The notes: generated from the letters alone by a model not told the origin. 64,000 nucleotides of DNA from Oceanobacillus neutriphilus (GCF_014645515.1 NZ_BMLW01000003.1:186001-250000), one strand, 5' to 3'. Positions 52,744 through 62,398 are shown, counted from the stretch's first letter. Made by a program: numbers and translations.

Positions 52744-52752
52744 GGTGTTTTA

Positions 52753-53553
52753 ATGAAAAAAGCAGTATTTAAAATAGGCGGAAGCATTTTACAGGAGCTG
52801 CCAAAATCCTTTTATCAGCTGCTCATTGATTTGAAAGAAAAAGGAATTTGTGATCCTGTAATCGTTCATGGCGGCGGACCGGAAATTAATCAGGCATTAA
52901 AGCAAATGAATATTGAAAGTACTTTTGTTGACGGGCTTCGGGTTACTACAGAAGAAGTATTGGAAGTAGCACAAATGGTTATGAGCGGAACAATCAATAA
53001 GCGGATTGTCGGTTTATTTCAGGGACAGAATGGAAAAGCAATTGGATTAAGCGGCGTAGACGGAAGATTGCTGCAAGCCAAACCTATTCATAATGGAAAG
53101 CTGGGATTAGTCGGTGAAATTACGAAAGTGGAAACAAGCTGGATTGACATGATATTGAAAGAAGGAGGCATTCCAGTAATTTCGCCGATTGCAGCAGGTG
53201 AAGGGGAAATCCGTTTGAATATCAATGGCGATACAGCAGCAGGAGCTGTAGCAGAAGCATTAGGCTGTAAGCTTATCCTGATCAGCAATATACCCGGAGT
53301 AATGGAAACAATCAACCAAAAAGAAATTATACACCATCATTTAACAAAGAATGATGTGGAAGCAATGATAGCTTCCGGAGTAATTTATGGCGGTATGATT
53401 CCCAAAGTACGTTCGGCACTGGCGAGTTTAAAGGGCGGCGTAGAGGAATCTGTGATTTTAAACGGCTTGGAGCCTGATAATATTTTGAAATATTTAGATG
53501 GCGAAAAGGTAGGAACTATTTTAAGAGAAAAGGAGATTGCAGAACATGTCTAG
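52753..53553 (+). CDS. argB: Acetylglutamate kinase
   Basis: Second step of the pathway, ATP-dependent phosphorylation of N-acetylglutamate. A 266-residue amino-acid kinase with KIGGSILQELP at the N terminus, VIVHGGGPEINQALKQM near residue 38, FVDGLRVTTEEVLEVAQMV and the nucleotide region INGDTAAGAVAEALGCKLIL near residue 157. The short N terminus, without an extra helix, fits the arginine-insensitive dimeric type. It overlaps argD by eight bases. Confidence 0.97.
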   Translation: MKKAVFKIGGSILQELPKSFYQLLIDLKEKGICDPVIVHGGGPEINQALKQMNIESTFVDGLRVTTEEVLEVAQMVMSGTINKRIVGLFQGQNGKAIGLSGVDGRLLQAKPIHNGKLGLVGEITKVETSWIDMILKEGGIPVISPIAAGEGEIRLNINGDTAAGAVAEALGCKLILISNIPGVMETINQKEIIHHHLTKNDVEAMIASGVIYGGMIPKVRSALASLKGGVEESVILNGLEPDNILKYLDGEKVGTILREKEIAEHV

Positions 53554-54739
53554 TACAATGACAACATCAGCATTAATGAAAAACTATCAACGCCTGCCAA
53601 TTACTGTTTTAAAGGGTAAGGGAAGCTATTTGTGGGATGATCAGGGTGTGAAATATCTTGATTATACATCTGGAATTGCTACATGCAGTCTGGGGCATGT
53701 GCCGGATTATGTGCAGGCAAAATTGTCAGAGCAATTAGAGAATTTATGGCATGTTTCTAATTTATACCAGATTCCCCAGCAGGAGGCATTAGCTGAAAAA
53801 TTAGCTTCCCTAAGCTGCCTGGACCAGGCATTCTTTTGTAACAGTGGTGCGGAAGCAAATGAAGCAGCTATCAAATTAGCTAAAAAGTATGCCAAAGACC
53901 AACAGAAACCGGAAAGAACAGAAATCGTTACTTTTTCAAATTCCTTTCATGGGAGAACTGGTTCAGCAATGGCTGCAACTGCACAAACGAAAATTCATAA
54001 CGGCTTTACCCCATTAACGCCCGGGTTTACTTATTTACCGTTTAACCAGCAGGAAGCAATTGAGCAAATAGACACCGATACGACAGCAGGTGTTTTATTG
54101 GAGCTTGTGCAGGGGGAAGGCGGGGTTCATCCGGCAGATGTCCAGTGGGTAAAAGCTCTACATGCGTATTGCAAGGAAGCTGATATTTTGTTTATGGTTG
54201 ATGAAATCCAAACCGGAATCGGCAGAACCGGATCTCTTTTCGCATACGAGCAATATGAAATAGAACCAGATGCAATTACTTTGGCTAAAGGCTTAGGCTC
54301 TGGTTTTCCTATTGGAGCATTATTAGCAAAAAACAAAGCGGCAGAAAGTTTTTCTCCCGGAACGCATGGCAGTACCTTTGGCGGAAATCCTTTGGCAGCA
54401 ACAGCCGGGCTGGCTACATTGGAGCAAATTACAGATGCTGAATTTTTGGCAGGTTTACAGGAGAAATGCCTGCTGTTAACAGAAGCGCTGACGAAGCTGG
54501 CAGAAACTAATTCACTCATTAAAGCGGTTAGAGGAAAAGGATTTTTAATTGGATTGGAAGTTAAAAATAAAGCCGGTGTCTGGGTTGAAAAATTAAGAGA
54601 AAAACAGGTTCTTGTTTTAACAGCAGGGGAGAATGTTGTGCGTATTTTACCTCCATTAACAACAGAGAAAGAAGAGTTATTCACTTTTATCGGAGTGATA
54701 ACGGCTATTGCAGCAGATTTAGAGGAGAAGGGAGAATAA
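53546..54739 (+). CDS. argD: Acetylornithine aminotransferase
   Basis: PLP enzyme of the fourth step, converting N-acetylglutamate semialdehyde to N-acetylornithine. I start at the ATG at 53546, which follows AAAAGGAG and overlaps the argB stop; a TTG nine bases earlier is in frame. The 397-residue protein shows FFCNSGAEANEAAIKLAKKY (about residue 95), the aspartate in LFMVDEIQTGIGRTG and the PLP lysine in ITLAKGLGSGFPIGAL. The next gene, carB, begins three bases after the stop; the carA that usually lies here is absent. Confidence 0.96.
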   Translation: MSSTMTTSALMKNYQRLPITVLKGKGSYLWDDQGVKYLDYTSGIATCSLGHVPDYVQAKLSEQLENLWHVSNLYQIPQQEALAEKLASLSCLDQAFFCNSGAEANEAAIKLAKKYAKDQQKPERTEIVTFSNSFHGRTGSAMAATAQTKIHNGFTPLTPGFTYLPFNQQEAIEQIDTDTTAGVLLELVQGEGGVHPADVQWVKALHAYCKEADILFMVDEIQTGIGRTGSLFAYEQYEIEPDAITLAKGLGSGFPIGALLAKNKAAESFSPGTHGSTFGGNPLAATAGLATLEQITDAEFLAGLQEKCLLLTEALTKLAETNSLIKAVRGKGFLIGLEVKNKAGVWVEKLREKQVLVLTAGENVVRILPPLTTEKEELFTFIGVITAIAADLEEKGE

Positions 54740-54742
54740 TAT

Positions 54743-57700
54743 ATGCCTATACATCCAGGAATTAAGAAAGTGCTTGTTTTAGGTTCGGGGCCAATTGTTA
54801 TCGGTCAGGCAGCAGAGTTTGATTATGCAGGAACACAGGCTTGTCTTGCATTAAAAGAAGAGGGACTGGAAGTAGTTCTTATCAATAACAATCCCGCGAC
54901 TATTATGACAGATGAAACTATCACAGACCAGGTCTACTTAGAGCCGTTAGAAGCAGAGGTGGTCGAAAAAATTATTGAAAAGGAAAAACCGGATGGTTTA
55001 ATTGGAACTTTGGGTGGGCAGACAGGATTAAATTTATCCATGGAGCTTTATGATAAAGGAATTTTGAAAAAATATAATGTGGAATTACTGGGAACATCTA
55101 TTGCCTCTATCCAAAAAGGAGAAGACAGAGAAAGGTTCAGAGATTTAATGATTGCCATCCAGGAGCCTATTTCTGAATCGCAAATTGTGACGAATATAGA
55201 GGATGGCCTGTCTTTCGCTGAGCAAATTGGTTACCCGGTTATTCTCCGTCCAGCCTATACATTAGGCGGGGAAGGCGGGGGATTTGCGAATAACAGGGAG
55301 GAATTCTGTGAACTTATAGCAAAAGGCCTCCACTTAAGTCCGATACACCAGGTGCTTGTAGAACGCAGTATTAAAGGCTGGAAAGAGATTGAATATGAAG
55401 TAATGCGTGATGAAAGTGATGCCTGTCAAATTATTTGTGATATGGAAAATGTTGATCCGGTTGGGGTGCATACCGGCGATTCAATCGTTGTTGCTCCGGC
55501 TCAGACATTAACGGCAGAACAAAGCAAAATGCTGCGTGACGCATCTATAAAAATTATCCGTGCACTGGAAGTAGTAGGCGGCTGTAATATTCAATTTGCC
55601 CTGCATCCGGAAACGAATGAATACTGTATCATCGAGGTAAATCCCCGTGTCAGCCGTTCTTCTGCATTAGCATCTAAAGCAACAGGCTATCCTATTGCAA
55701 GAGTAGCTGCGAAATGTGCGGTTGGCTATCATCTGGATGAATTAGTAGATCCAGTCAGCGGAGCAACCTATCTTCATTTTACACCTGATTTAGATTATAC
55801 GGTTGTGAAAATTCCGCGTTTCCCATTTGACAAGTTCTCAGAAGCAGATCGCAGCCTGGGAACACAAATGAAAGCAACTGGTGAGGTTATGTCTTTGGAT
55901 AAAACCTTCGAGGGAGCGTTAAATAAAGCGGTCCGCTCTTTGGAAATGAATGTTCAGTCCATGCACTGGCCGGCTTTTGCGGGAAAGTCGGAGGAAGAAT
56001 TAATGGCGTTGCTTGAAGAACCGAATGATTTACGTCTCTTTGCAATCGCAGAGGCTTTCTGGCGCCAGATTTCTGTTGCCAGAGTGTCTGAACTGACTTT
56101 AATCCAGCCTTATTTCTTAGAGAAGATTGCAGCTATAATAGAGCTGGAAAAAGATTTATCCACAATAGGGTGGAAGGATGTAACAGAGGAATTAATATTA
56201 CAGGCAAAACAATATAATATCAGTGATGTACGACTGGCCCAGTTATTTGATATTCAGCCGGCTGTTTTACGCCAATTCTATAAGAAACATGGACTTTCAC
56301 CTAATTATCGTTTTGTCGATACATGCCCAGGCACTTCAGGTGAAAATTCCACTTATTTTTATTCCACCTGGTCAGGTTTTAATCAAGTACATCAAGTATC
56401 TCATAAGAAGAAAGTACTTGTTATCGGTTCCGGGCCTATCCGTATCGGGCAGGGAGTTGAATTTGATTATTGCTCTGTTCATGCTGTCCAGGCTCTGCAG
56501 AAAGCCGGCTATGAAGCGGTAATGATCAATAATAATCCGGAAACGGTCAGCACGGACTATACGGTAGCAGATCGTCTCTATTTTGAACCGTTGACTCTTG
56601 AAGATGTATTACATGTGATGGAAATAGAGCAGATTCAAGGAGTTCTTATCCAGTTTGGCGGACAGACGGCCATTAATTTAATGGAGCAGTTAAAAGAAGC
56701 AGGTGTTTCTATATTAGGAACAACACCTGAGAATATGGACAAAATGGAAGACAGGGAACAATTCTATGCTTTTTTAGAGCAATTAAATATTGCACATATT
56801 CATGGAGAAATTGTGCATGATGCTGAACAGGCAAAGGCGGCAGCTTATCAGCTCGGTTATCCTGTTTTAATCCGTCCTTCCTATGTTATTGGCGGCCAGT
56901 CAATGTTTGTCTGTTACAACAAAGAGGAGTTAATCAGCAATGTAGAGAGAGTGCAGGTAGATACCTATGACCAGTGCTGGCCCTTATTGATGGATTCATA
57001 TCTGCCGGGATTAGAATGTGAAGTAGATGTAGTGAGTGATGGGGAAAATGTAATTATTCCAGGGATTTTCGAGCATATTGAAAAAGCAGGGGTTCATTCG
57101 GGCGACAGCACGAGCGTGTTCCCGTCGATCACATTAACCAATCAGCAAAAAGAACAAATTTATCAGATTTCGAAAAAAATTGCTACGGAGCTGCCGATTG
57201 TCGGAATGATGAATATCCAGTTTGTCATTTATCAGGAAGAGGTATATGTCCTGGAAGTAAACCCAAGATCTTCCCGTACTGTGCCGGTAGTAAGCAAGGT
57301 AACAGGCATCCCGCTGGTCGCTTTAGCAGTAAACGCACAGTTAGGAGAGTCTCTGCAGAGCTTTATGAAGGAATTTACAGCTTATAAAGAGCCGGATTAT
57401 TATACAGTCAAAGCACCTGTCTTTTCTAAAAATAAACTAAAAGGCGTCGATCATATTTTAGGGCCGGAAATGAAATCAACTGGCGAAGCAATCGGAATGG
57501 ACGTTACGTTGGAAAAGGCAATTAGAAAAGCGGTCATCCCTTCACAGCAAAAATTGAATAACACAAAAAAATGGTTTGTGTCCATTAGTGATCACCATAA
57601 GGAAGAAAGCATCCCGTTTATTCATGATATTGCCGGAAAAACAGAAATCATTGCTACACAGGGAACAAGTGCTTATCTGGAGACAAAACAAATTTCTTCT

Positions 57701-57970
57701 ATAAAAGCGGGTCGTGAAATAACCGATCTCAAAAAGCTGTTTTTACAGGATCCACCGGGATATGTGATTAATATTCCAAGCATCGGAAGAGATAAAGAGC
57801 GATTCGGGTTTCAGCTTAGAGAGCTTTGCATTCAATTGAATATACCTTACTTCACCAGCCTGGAAACAGCAAAGCTTGTATGGAAATACCAGCATTTGAA
57901 GCAGGAGGATATTCAATCTTTACAAGAATATTTGAAAACAATGGATAAAGTTGATAGTGTTACCTCGTAA
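54743..57970 (+). CDS. carB: Carbamoyl-phosphate synthase large subunit (arginine-type)
   Basis: A 1075-residue synthase that makes carbamoyl phosphate from bicarbonate, ATP and ammonia supplied by the small subunit. Two homologous ATP-grasp halves are complete: VLGSGPIVIGQAAEFDYAGT at the start and VIGSGPIRIGQGVEFDYCS near residue 555, with ILRPAYTLGGEGGGFA and LIRPSYVIGGQSM as ATP lids, and a C-terminal MGS-like regulatory domain (from about residue 935). It ends the arg operon. The glutaminase subunit gene carA and argF, which flank carB in Bacillus subtilis, are not present. Confidence 0.95.
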   Translation: MPIHPGIKKVLVLGSGPIVIGQAAEFDYAGTQACLALKEEGLEVVLINNNPATIMTDETITDQVYLEPLEAEVVEKIIEKEKPDGLIGTLGGQTGLNLSMELYDKGILKKYNVELLGTSIASIQKGEDRERFRDLMIAIQEPISESQIVTNIEDGLSFAEQIGYPVILRPAYTLGGEGGGFANNREEFCELIAKGLHLSPIHQVLVERSIKGWKEIEYEVMRDESDACQIICDMENVDPVGVHTGDSIVVAPAQTLTAEQSKMLRDASIKIIRALEVVGGCNIQFALHPETNEYCIIEVNPRVSRSSALASKATGYPIARVAAKCAVGYHLDELVDPVSGATYLHFTPDLDYTVVKIPRFPFDKFSEADRSLGTQMKATGEVMSLDKTFEGALNKAVRSLEMNVQSMHWPAFAGKSEEELMALLEEPNDLRLFAIAEAFWRQISVARVSELTLIQPYFLEKIAAIIELEKDLSTIGWKDVTEELILQAKQYNISDVRLAQLFDIQPAVLRQFYKKHGLSPNYRFVDTCPGTSGENSTYFYSTWSGFNQVHQVSHKKKVLVIGSGPIRIGQGVEFDYCSVHAVQALQKAGYEAVMINNNPETVSTDYTVADRLYFEPLTLEDVLHVMEIEQIQGVLIQFGGQTAINLMEQLKEAGVSILGTTPENMDKMEDREQFYAFLEQLNIAHIHGEIVHDAEQAKAAAYQLGYPVLIRPSYVIGGQSMFVCYNKEELISNVERVQVDTYDQCWPLLMDSYLPGLECEVDVVSDGENVIIPGIFEHIEKAGVHSGDSTSVFPSITLTNQQKEQIYQISKKIATELPIVGMMNIQFVIYQEEVYVLEVNPRSSRTVPVVSKVTGIPLVALAVNAQLGESLQSFMKEFTAYKEPDYYTVKAPVFSKNKLKGVDHILGPEMKSTGEAIGMDVTLEKAIRKAVIPSQQKLNNTKKWFVSISDHHKEESIPFIHDIAGKTEIIATQGTSAYLETKQISSIKAGREITDLKKLFLQDPPGYVINIPSIGRDKERFGFQLRELCIQLNIPYFTSLETAKLVWKYQHLKQEDIQSLQEYLKTMDKVDSVTS

Positions 57971-58005
57971 ATAAACGGAAAAAAGTATTATATCCAAAAA
58001 CCATA

Positions 58006-58044
58006 AAAATAGAGGCTGACAGGAGCTGTCGCCTCTATTTTTTG
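58006..58044 (+). terminator. Terminator of the arg operon
   Basis: AAAATAGAGGC and GCCTCTATTTT with a hairpin loop containing TGACAG/CTGTC, followed by T residues. It also covers the convergent S9 peptidase gene. Confidence 0.92.
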
Positions 58045-58055
58045 GTTCATTATTT

Positions 58056-60062
58056 TTACAGATATTTTTCAAACCAGCGGCATATATTTTCTAAACGGGC
58101 TACCCGAAGCGTAGGATTACCGCTTCTGCTCAATTCATGGTTAGCATTCGGGAAGCGTACGAATTCGACTTCCTTGTTTAAATGTTTTAAGGTGATAAAT
58201 AATTGTTCGCCCTGCTCAACCGGACAGCGATAGTCCTTTTCACCATGCAGAATAAGCAGTGGTGTTTCCACGTTTTCTGCGTATTTCAGCGGAGATATAT
58301 CCCAGAGCTCTGTCGGGTCCTCCATTAAGTTCACGCCATGCTCCCATTTCGTAAAGAAGAAGCCAATATCACTTACGCCATAGAAGCTTAACCAATTGGA
58401 AATAGATCTTTGTGTAACAGCTGCTTTAAAGCGGTTTGTGTGGCCGACAATCCAGTTTGTCATAAACCCGCCATAGCTGCCTCCGGTCACACCTAGGCGG
58501 TTTTCATCAATAAAGGAATACTGCTCCAGACAATAATCAACAGCCTCCATCAGGTCACGGTAATCTCCTTTACCATAGTTCTCACGCACACCATTGACAA
58601 ACTCCTGTCCATAACCATGGCTGCCGCGGGGATTTGTATAAAGTACAACATATCCTTTAGCTGCCAGAAGCTGCAGTTCATGGAAGAAGGTTTGTCCATA
58701 CATAGCATGCGGGCCGCCGTGAACCTCCAATACAAAAGGATATTTTTTACCTTCCTGGAAACCGTATGGACGAAGCAGCCAGCCCTGTATTTCTAAACCG
58801 TCACTTGAAGTAAAAGTAATCTCCTCCGGGCTGCTTAAAGCTATTTCACTGACAAATGTTTTATTTACATCTGTCAGCTGCTTCAACTTACCATCTGCTG
58901 ATAGTTTATAAAAATTACAAGGATCTGTTGGATGGCTGATTCCTAATATAAAGCTTTTTGTATCCGGGTTATAGGAGAAGCCGAACAAGTGACTATTGTC
59001 ACTATAAAGTGTTTTTAAATTGCCTTCTAAATCTGTTTCATATAAAGAAACGGCTCCATTATCTGATCCAACAAAGTAAATGTATTCGTTGTTTTCAGAC
59101 CAGACAGGACCAGCTTCCGAGCTGCCAAGACGCGTATCTCCGACCATTGTATCTCCCGGCTGGATACTCCAATCTCTGGACAGGAGAGTTCTTTCCTTAC
59201 TCTCTTCGTCGTATATAATCAGCTTTGTCAATGTAGCACCTGCGTATTCAAATTCGTGTCCGTAAGCAACAATTTTTTTACTGTCTCTGGAGAAAGCTGC
59301 ACCGTGATAGCTTCCTTTACTGTCAGTTAATTTAGTTATTTCCTTTGATTGCAATTCAAGTAAATACAGATCAGAAACCAGTGAAGAATCGGCATCTTCC
59401 TCCAAATTAGCAGCAAAGATAAGTGATTTGTTGTCAGGAGCAACATCTACCAAGTAATGATCAGCTTCTTTGTATGTCAGCTGATAAAATGCATCTGTTA
59501 TTAAATCATATTGGATAATTTGAACTTTGGAATTATCATGAAACCCCCGGGCATCTGATTTATATCTTAGGCGGTCCACAACCAGCGGCTTCGTCTGCGC
59601 TTCTTTTTGCTTTGCCTGTTTTTCTTCTTTACTTAATTCTTTTAAGGCAGAAATATCATCATCTTTTTCAAGGTAGGAACAGAATAAAATAGACCTTCCA
59701 TCCTCTGACCAGACAGGCGAGAAGGCGCCATTTGGAAATGTAGTAATTTGTTTAGCTTCCCCGCCATCCATATCTGTCAGCCAAATTTGAGAAGCACCGC
59801 TGCGATTGGAAAGGAAGAAGGCTTTTTCCTTGTTTGGAGAAACGCAAAATGTATGATTTCGATGACTTCCTGAAGTCCATTGTTTATGTGAATCATCGCT
59901 AAGGTTATGTACATAAACCTGTGATTCATATTCTTTATCTTCATTAACAAATGTGGTGACATAACTATACTTGTCTTCTGAAATAAATTGCGGCTCACTA
60001 AGAACCTTAATATTCTGAAAATCGGTTGCGGTAATCGCTCTTTTCTTTGTCGATGCCGTCAT
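58056..60062 (-). CDS. S9-family prolyl oligopeptidase (acylaminoacyl-peptidase-like)
   Basis: I start at the ATG at 60062, which follows AGGAGGGG; the in-frame ATG 36 bp earlier lies upstream of that site. The 668-residue cytosolic serine peptidase has an N-terminal beta-propeller (WD-like blades such as SPNKEKAFFLSNRSGASQIW) and a C-terminal alpha/beta-hydrolase with nucleophile GVTGGSYGGFMTNW, aspartate in LHGEKDYRCPVEQGEQ and histidine in FPNANHELSRSG. It resembles YuxL-type peptidases of Bacillus. The likely role is degradation of short peptides or acyl-peptides. Confidence 0.93.
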   Translation of the reverse strand: MTASTKKRAITATDFQNIKVLSEPQFISEDKYSYVTTFVNEDKEYESQVYVHNLSDDSHKQWTSGSHRNHTFCVSPNKEKAFFLSNRSGASQIWLTDMDGGEAKQITTFPNGAFSPVWSEDGRSILFCSYLEKDDDISALKELSKEEKQAKQKEAQTKPLVVDRLRYKSDARGFHDNSKVQIIQYDLITDAFYQLTYKEADHYLVDVAPDNKSLIFAANLEEDADSSLVSDLYLLELQSKEITKLTDSKGSYHGAAFSRDSKKIVAYGHEFEYAGATLTKLIIYDEESKERTLLSRDWSIQPGDTMVGDTRLGSSEAGPVWSENNEYIYFVGSDNGAVSLYETDLEGNLKTLYSDNSHLFGFSYNPDTKSFILGISHPTDPCNFYKLSADGKLKQLTDVNKTFVSEIALSSPEEITFTSSDGLEIQGWLLRPYGFQEGKKYPFVLEVHGGPHAMYGQTFFHELQLLAAKGYVVLYTNPRGSHGYGQEFVNGVRENYGKGDYRDLMEAVDYCLEQYSFIDENRLGVTGGSYGGFMTNWIVGHTNRFKAAVTQRSISNWLSFYGVSDIGFFFTKWEHGVNLMEDPTELWDISPLKYAENVETPLLILHGEKDYRCPVEQGEQLFITLKHLNKEVEFVRFPNANHELSRSGNPTLRVARLENICRWFEKYL

Positions 60063-60189
60063 AATACCCCTCCTGAATTTTAAAAAAATGTGTTGCACTC
60101 TATCTGTATTTCAGTTTAAACTATTTCGATTTGCGAATCAATAATATTAAGCTTTATGCGAGTGGTTTACCATAAAGCATATTTTAATA

Positions 60190-60224
60190 CAAAAACAACC
60201 GCCTTGAAAAAAGACGGCTGTTTC
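60190..60224 (-). terminator. Terminator of the D-amino-acid transaminase gene
   Basis: On the minus strand AAACAGCCGTC pairs with a GGCGGTTGTTT arm and is followed by a short T run. Confidence 0.85.
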
Positions 60225-60227
60225 TAA

Positions 60228-61100
60228 TTAAAGGTTTGTAATTAATTTATCAGTAATTTTAGCATCCTGTTCATATGCTTTTTGCAGTGTACGGGTAATT
60301 TCACCAGGCTCTCCGTTTCCAATGACGACATTATCAAGCTGAATGACAGGCAAGACTTCTGAAGTACTGCTGGATAAAAACATCTCATCAGCATGCTGAA
60401 TATCTTCAATATGAAAGGCTTCTTCAATCAGCGGAATATTTTCTTCTTTTAAGAAGCGTTCCACTGCCATCCGTACACAACCATGTAAGATATTATTGGT
60501 AGCCGGATGTGTATATACTTTTCCATCTTTTACTAAGTAGATATTGGAAGAGCTGCATTCTGTTACAACGCCATCACGATGCAGGATAGCTTCATAGCAA
60601 TTATTTTCTTTTGCTGTCTGTTTAGCCAGAACATTCGGCAGCAGATTTAGACTTTTGATGTAACAGTTTTCCCAACGGACATCACGTTGAGAAATAGTCT
60701 TCACACCATTTTCCAAAATCTTTTCATTTCTCGGTAAGTCCTGGAGGTAGGCATAGATATTAGGTGTGACTTCTTGTGGGAAGATATGATCTCGTGGAGC
60801 TGAGCCACGTGTGATCTGCATATATACTTTTCCGTCATTTTCCATATTATTTTTTTTCATTAATTGATGTAATAGATCAGTCATTTTTTCTTTATTATAA
60901 GGGATCTTAATTTTGATGGCCTCGGCAGAACGGTACAGGCGATCGACATGTTCTGTCAGGAGATAGTATTCTCCTTTATAAATACGAATCACCTCATAAA
61001 TTCCATCACCAAACTGTAATCCTCTTTCTTCAAATGGGTAGCTGAGACTATCCTTATCAACAAACTCTGATTGGGTAAGAATAGTTGAATATACTGACAT
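60228..61100 (-). CDS. dat: D-amino-acid transaminase
   Basis: A fold-type IV PLP enzyme making D-glutamate and D-alanine for peptidoglycan. I start at the ATG at 61100, behind GAGAGGAG; the 27-bp upstream extension precedes that site. The 290-residue protein shows YPFEERGLQFGDGIYEVIR (residues 21-39), the PLP lysine in NCYIKSLNLLPNVLAKQ (about residue 144) and the glutamate/serine end ECSSSNIYLVKDGKVYTHP. The FGDGIYEV element separates Dat from branched-chain transaminases, which have FGDGVFE variants. Monocistronic. Confidence 0.93.
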   Translation of the reverse strand: MSVYSTILTQSEFVDKDSLSYPFEERGLQFGDGIYEVIRIYKGEYYLLTEHVDRLYRSAEAIKIKIPYNKEKMTDLLHQLMKKNNMENDGKVYMQITRGSAPRDHIFPQEVTPNIYAYLQDLPRNEKILENGVKTISQRDVRWENCYIKSLNLLPNVLAKQTAKENNCYEAILHRDGVVTECSSSNIYLVKDGKVYTHPATNNILHGCVRMAVERFLKEENIPLIEEAFHIEDIQHADEMFLSSSTSEVLPVIQLDNVVIGNGEPGEITRTLQKAYEQDAKITDKLITNL

Positions 61101-61358
61101 TTTAAAATTCTCCTCTCCGTGAAGCATAATAATAGTTTATTACGCGACCAGATGATTGTAAATAGATAACAAGATAAACTTCAGCATTTTAGAAGTGTAT
61201 TCAGCGGTATTTCAAATTATTATTGTTTTATCATGATTTCTAAATATCACAACTTTCGCACCTAAAAAACTTACTTATCATAGAGACAGGTGTTGATCGT
61301 TTCTTCCATCTATCTCTTGTTAAAGCAAAAACTCTAGCTAGAAAGAAGGTAATGTGTG

Positions 61359-62069
61359 AGGCTGCCGCTGCGGCGGACCGTTTTGCTTTCCTAGGGGCAC
61401 GCTCTTCAGCTAACTTTTGCCAAGAAGAACACTTGGCAAAAGTGGATCTTCAGATGGTGCTAATCCCTGTCCAGCTACAAGCGTCAAAAACTAGACAACT
61501 TCCCGACAGCGCCCTACGATAAGTCATCATCCGTTCGTAAACTCACGGTGATTCCTTTATCTCAGTTGCTTCGGTCCAGTTGTTACGTTTTTAAACGACG
61601 CTTTCCGCTTTTCTTTCAGGAGTCAAAACGGTCCGCCTTCGCTAGAATGGGGCCCTATACTGTTTAATACAACTGAGCCAGTAGAAATTAGACCGGTAAA
61701 GAACATATTTTTCATGGTCCATATAAAATGTCCTGTCACGATTATTTTCTGTGTATAAAAGTTATTCCCGATATTTACTATCCATGGCTGTATCATCACT
61801 TCAATTGCCAAATCAACCATTTGAAACGCTAAAATGATCTTTTCAACAAGCAAAAAGCAATTATTTCATCCAACTCCATCAGGATATGATTTCTTTCATA
61901 CGCTGTGAAAACCTAACTGAGCGCAGACCAACCACGAAGACTCCTATGGGAACAGGGCGAGCTGAAGATCCACTTGAAAAGCGGTTTTCTTTTCAAGTTA
62001 GCTGAAGCCGTCCTCATGGAAAGCGTAGTGGTTGGTCGGAGCGGTGCTATACACAATCTTCATTTCAAT
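61359..62069. repeat. Composite intergenic repeat R1, copy 2 (with nested R3)
   Basis: End-to-end homologue of 34753-35377: left module GCTGCGGCGGACCGTTTTGC to CAAAACGGTCCGCC, AT-rich core with TTATTCCCGATATTTACTATCC and AAATCAACCATTTGAAAC, right module GCGCAGACCAACCACGAAG to GTGGTTGGTCGGAGCGG. The left module is interrupted by 148 bp (61469-61616). A 76-codon minus-strand frame in the core is closed by a stop in copy 1, so it is not a conserved gene. 61101-61358 and 62070-62202 show nothing I can assign. Confidence 0.88.
61469..61616. repeat. 148-bp R3 element inserted inside R1 copy 2
   Basis: Copy 1 reads GCTAATCCCT directly joined to CAGGAGTCAAAACGG. In copy 2 the same two flanks are separated by exactly 148 bp starting GTCCAGCTACAAGCG and ending GACGCTTTCCGCTTTTCTTT. 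The insert shares landmarks with 6222-6490 (GCCCTACGATAA, TTCCTTTATCTC, TACGTTTTTAA). No clear target duplication is visible. Confidence 0.85.
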
Positions 62070-62202
62070 AAAAAGATGATTTAAAAAAATGCAAGCAGGA
62101 TAATGAAGAACATGTTCATTCTGGAATAGGAAGGTATAGATGCTTATTCTCTGGTGCGAAAGTTGAGTGATTAATTTTTTATGAAAAAAATTAAATTTAT
62201 TG

Positions 62203-62231
62203 TTGATTTTTATCGAATACGTTGCTATAAT
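62203..62231 (+). promoter_or_regulatory. Promoter of the tRNA-Gly gene
   Basis: TTGATT (62203-62208), 17-bp spacer, perfect TATAAT (62226-62231), about 35 bp before the mature tRNA 5' end. Confidence 0.85.
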
Positions 62232-62265
62232 AAATTTTATCGTTGAAAAAACGAATGAAAATCAT

Positions 62266-62339
62266 GCGGGTGTAGTTTAGTGGTAAAACCTCAGCCTTCC
62301 AAGCTGATGATGAGGGTTCGATTCCCTTCACCCGCTCCA
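62266..62339 (+). tRNA. tRNA-Gly (anticodon UCC), CCA encoded
   Basis: Full cloverleaf by eye: acceptor GCGGGTG/CACCCGC, D-arm with GTTTAGTGGTAAAAC, anticodon stem TCAGC/GCTGA around loop CTTCCAA (anticodon TCC), T-arm GAGGG TTCGATT CCCTT, discriminator T and encoded CCA. It is a stand-alone gene with its own promoter and terminator. Confidence 0.97.
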
Positions 62340-62351
62340 TACATATGTGAT

Positions 62352-62398
62352 AACGCAGTGTTTCGTACTTAGTCTACGAAGTGTTGCGTTTTTATTTT
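62352..62398 (+). terminator. Terminator of the tRNA-Gly gene
   Basis: AACGCA-TGTTTCGTA pairs with TACGAAGTGTTGCGTT and runs into five T residues. Confidence 0.9.

Noticed and set aside
54127-54684. 185-codon minus-strand frame opposite argD
   Set aside because: Shadow of the clearly coding argD frame; biased Ser/Phe/Pro composition typical of antisense frames.
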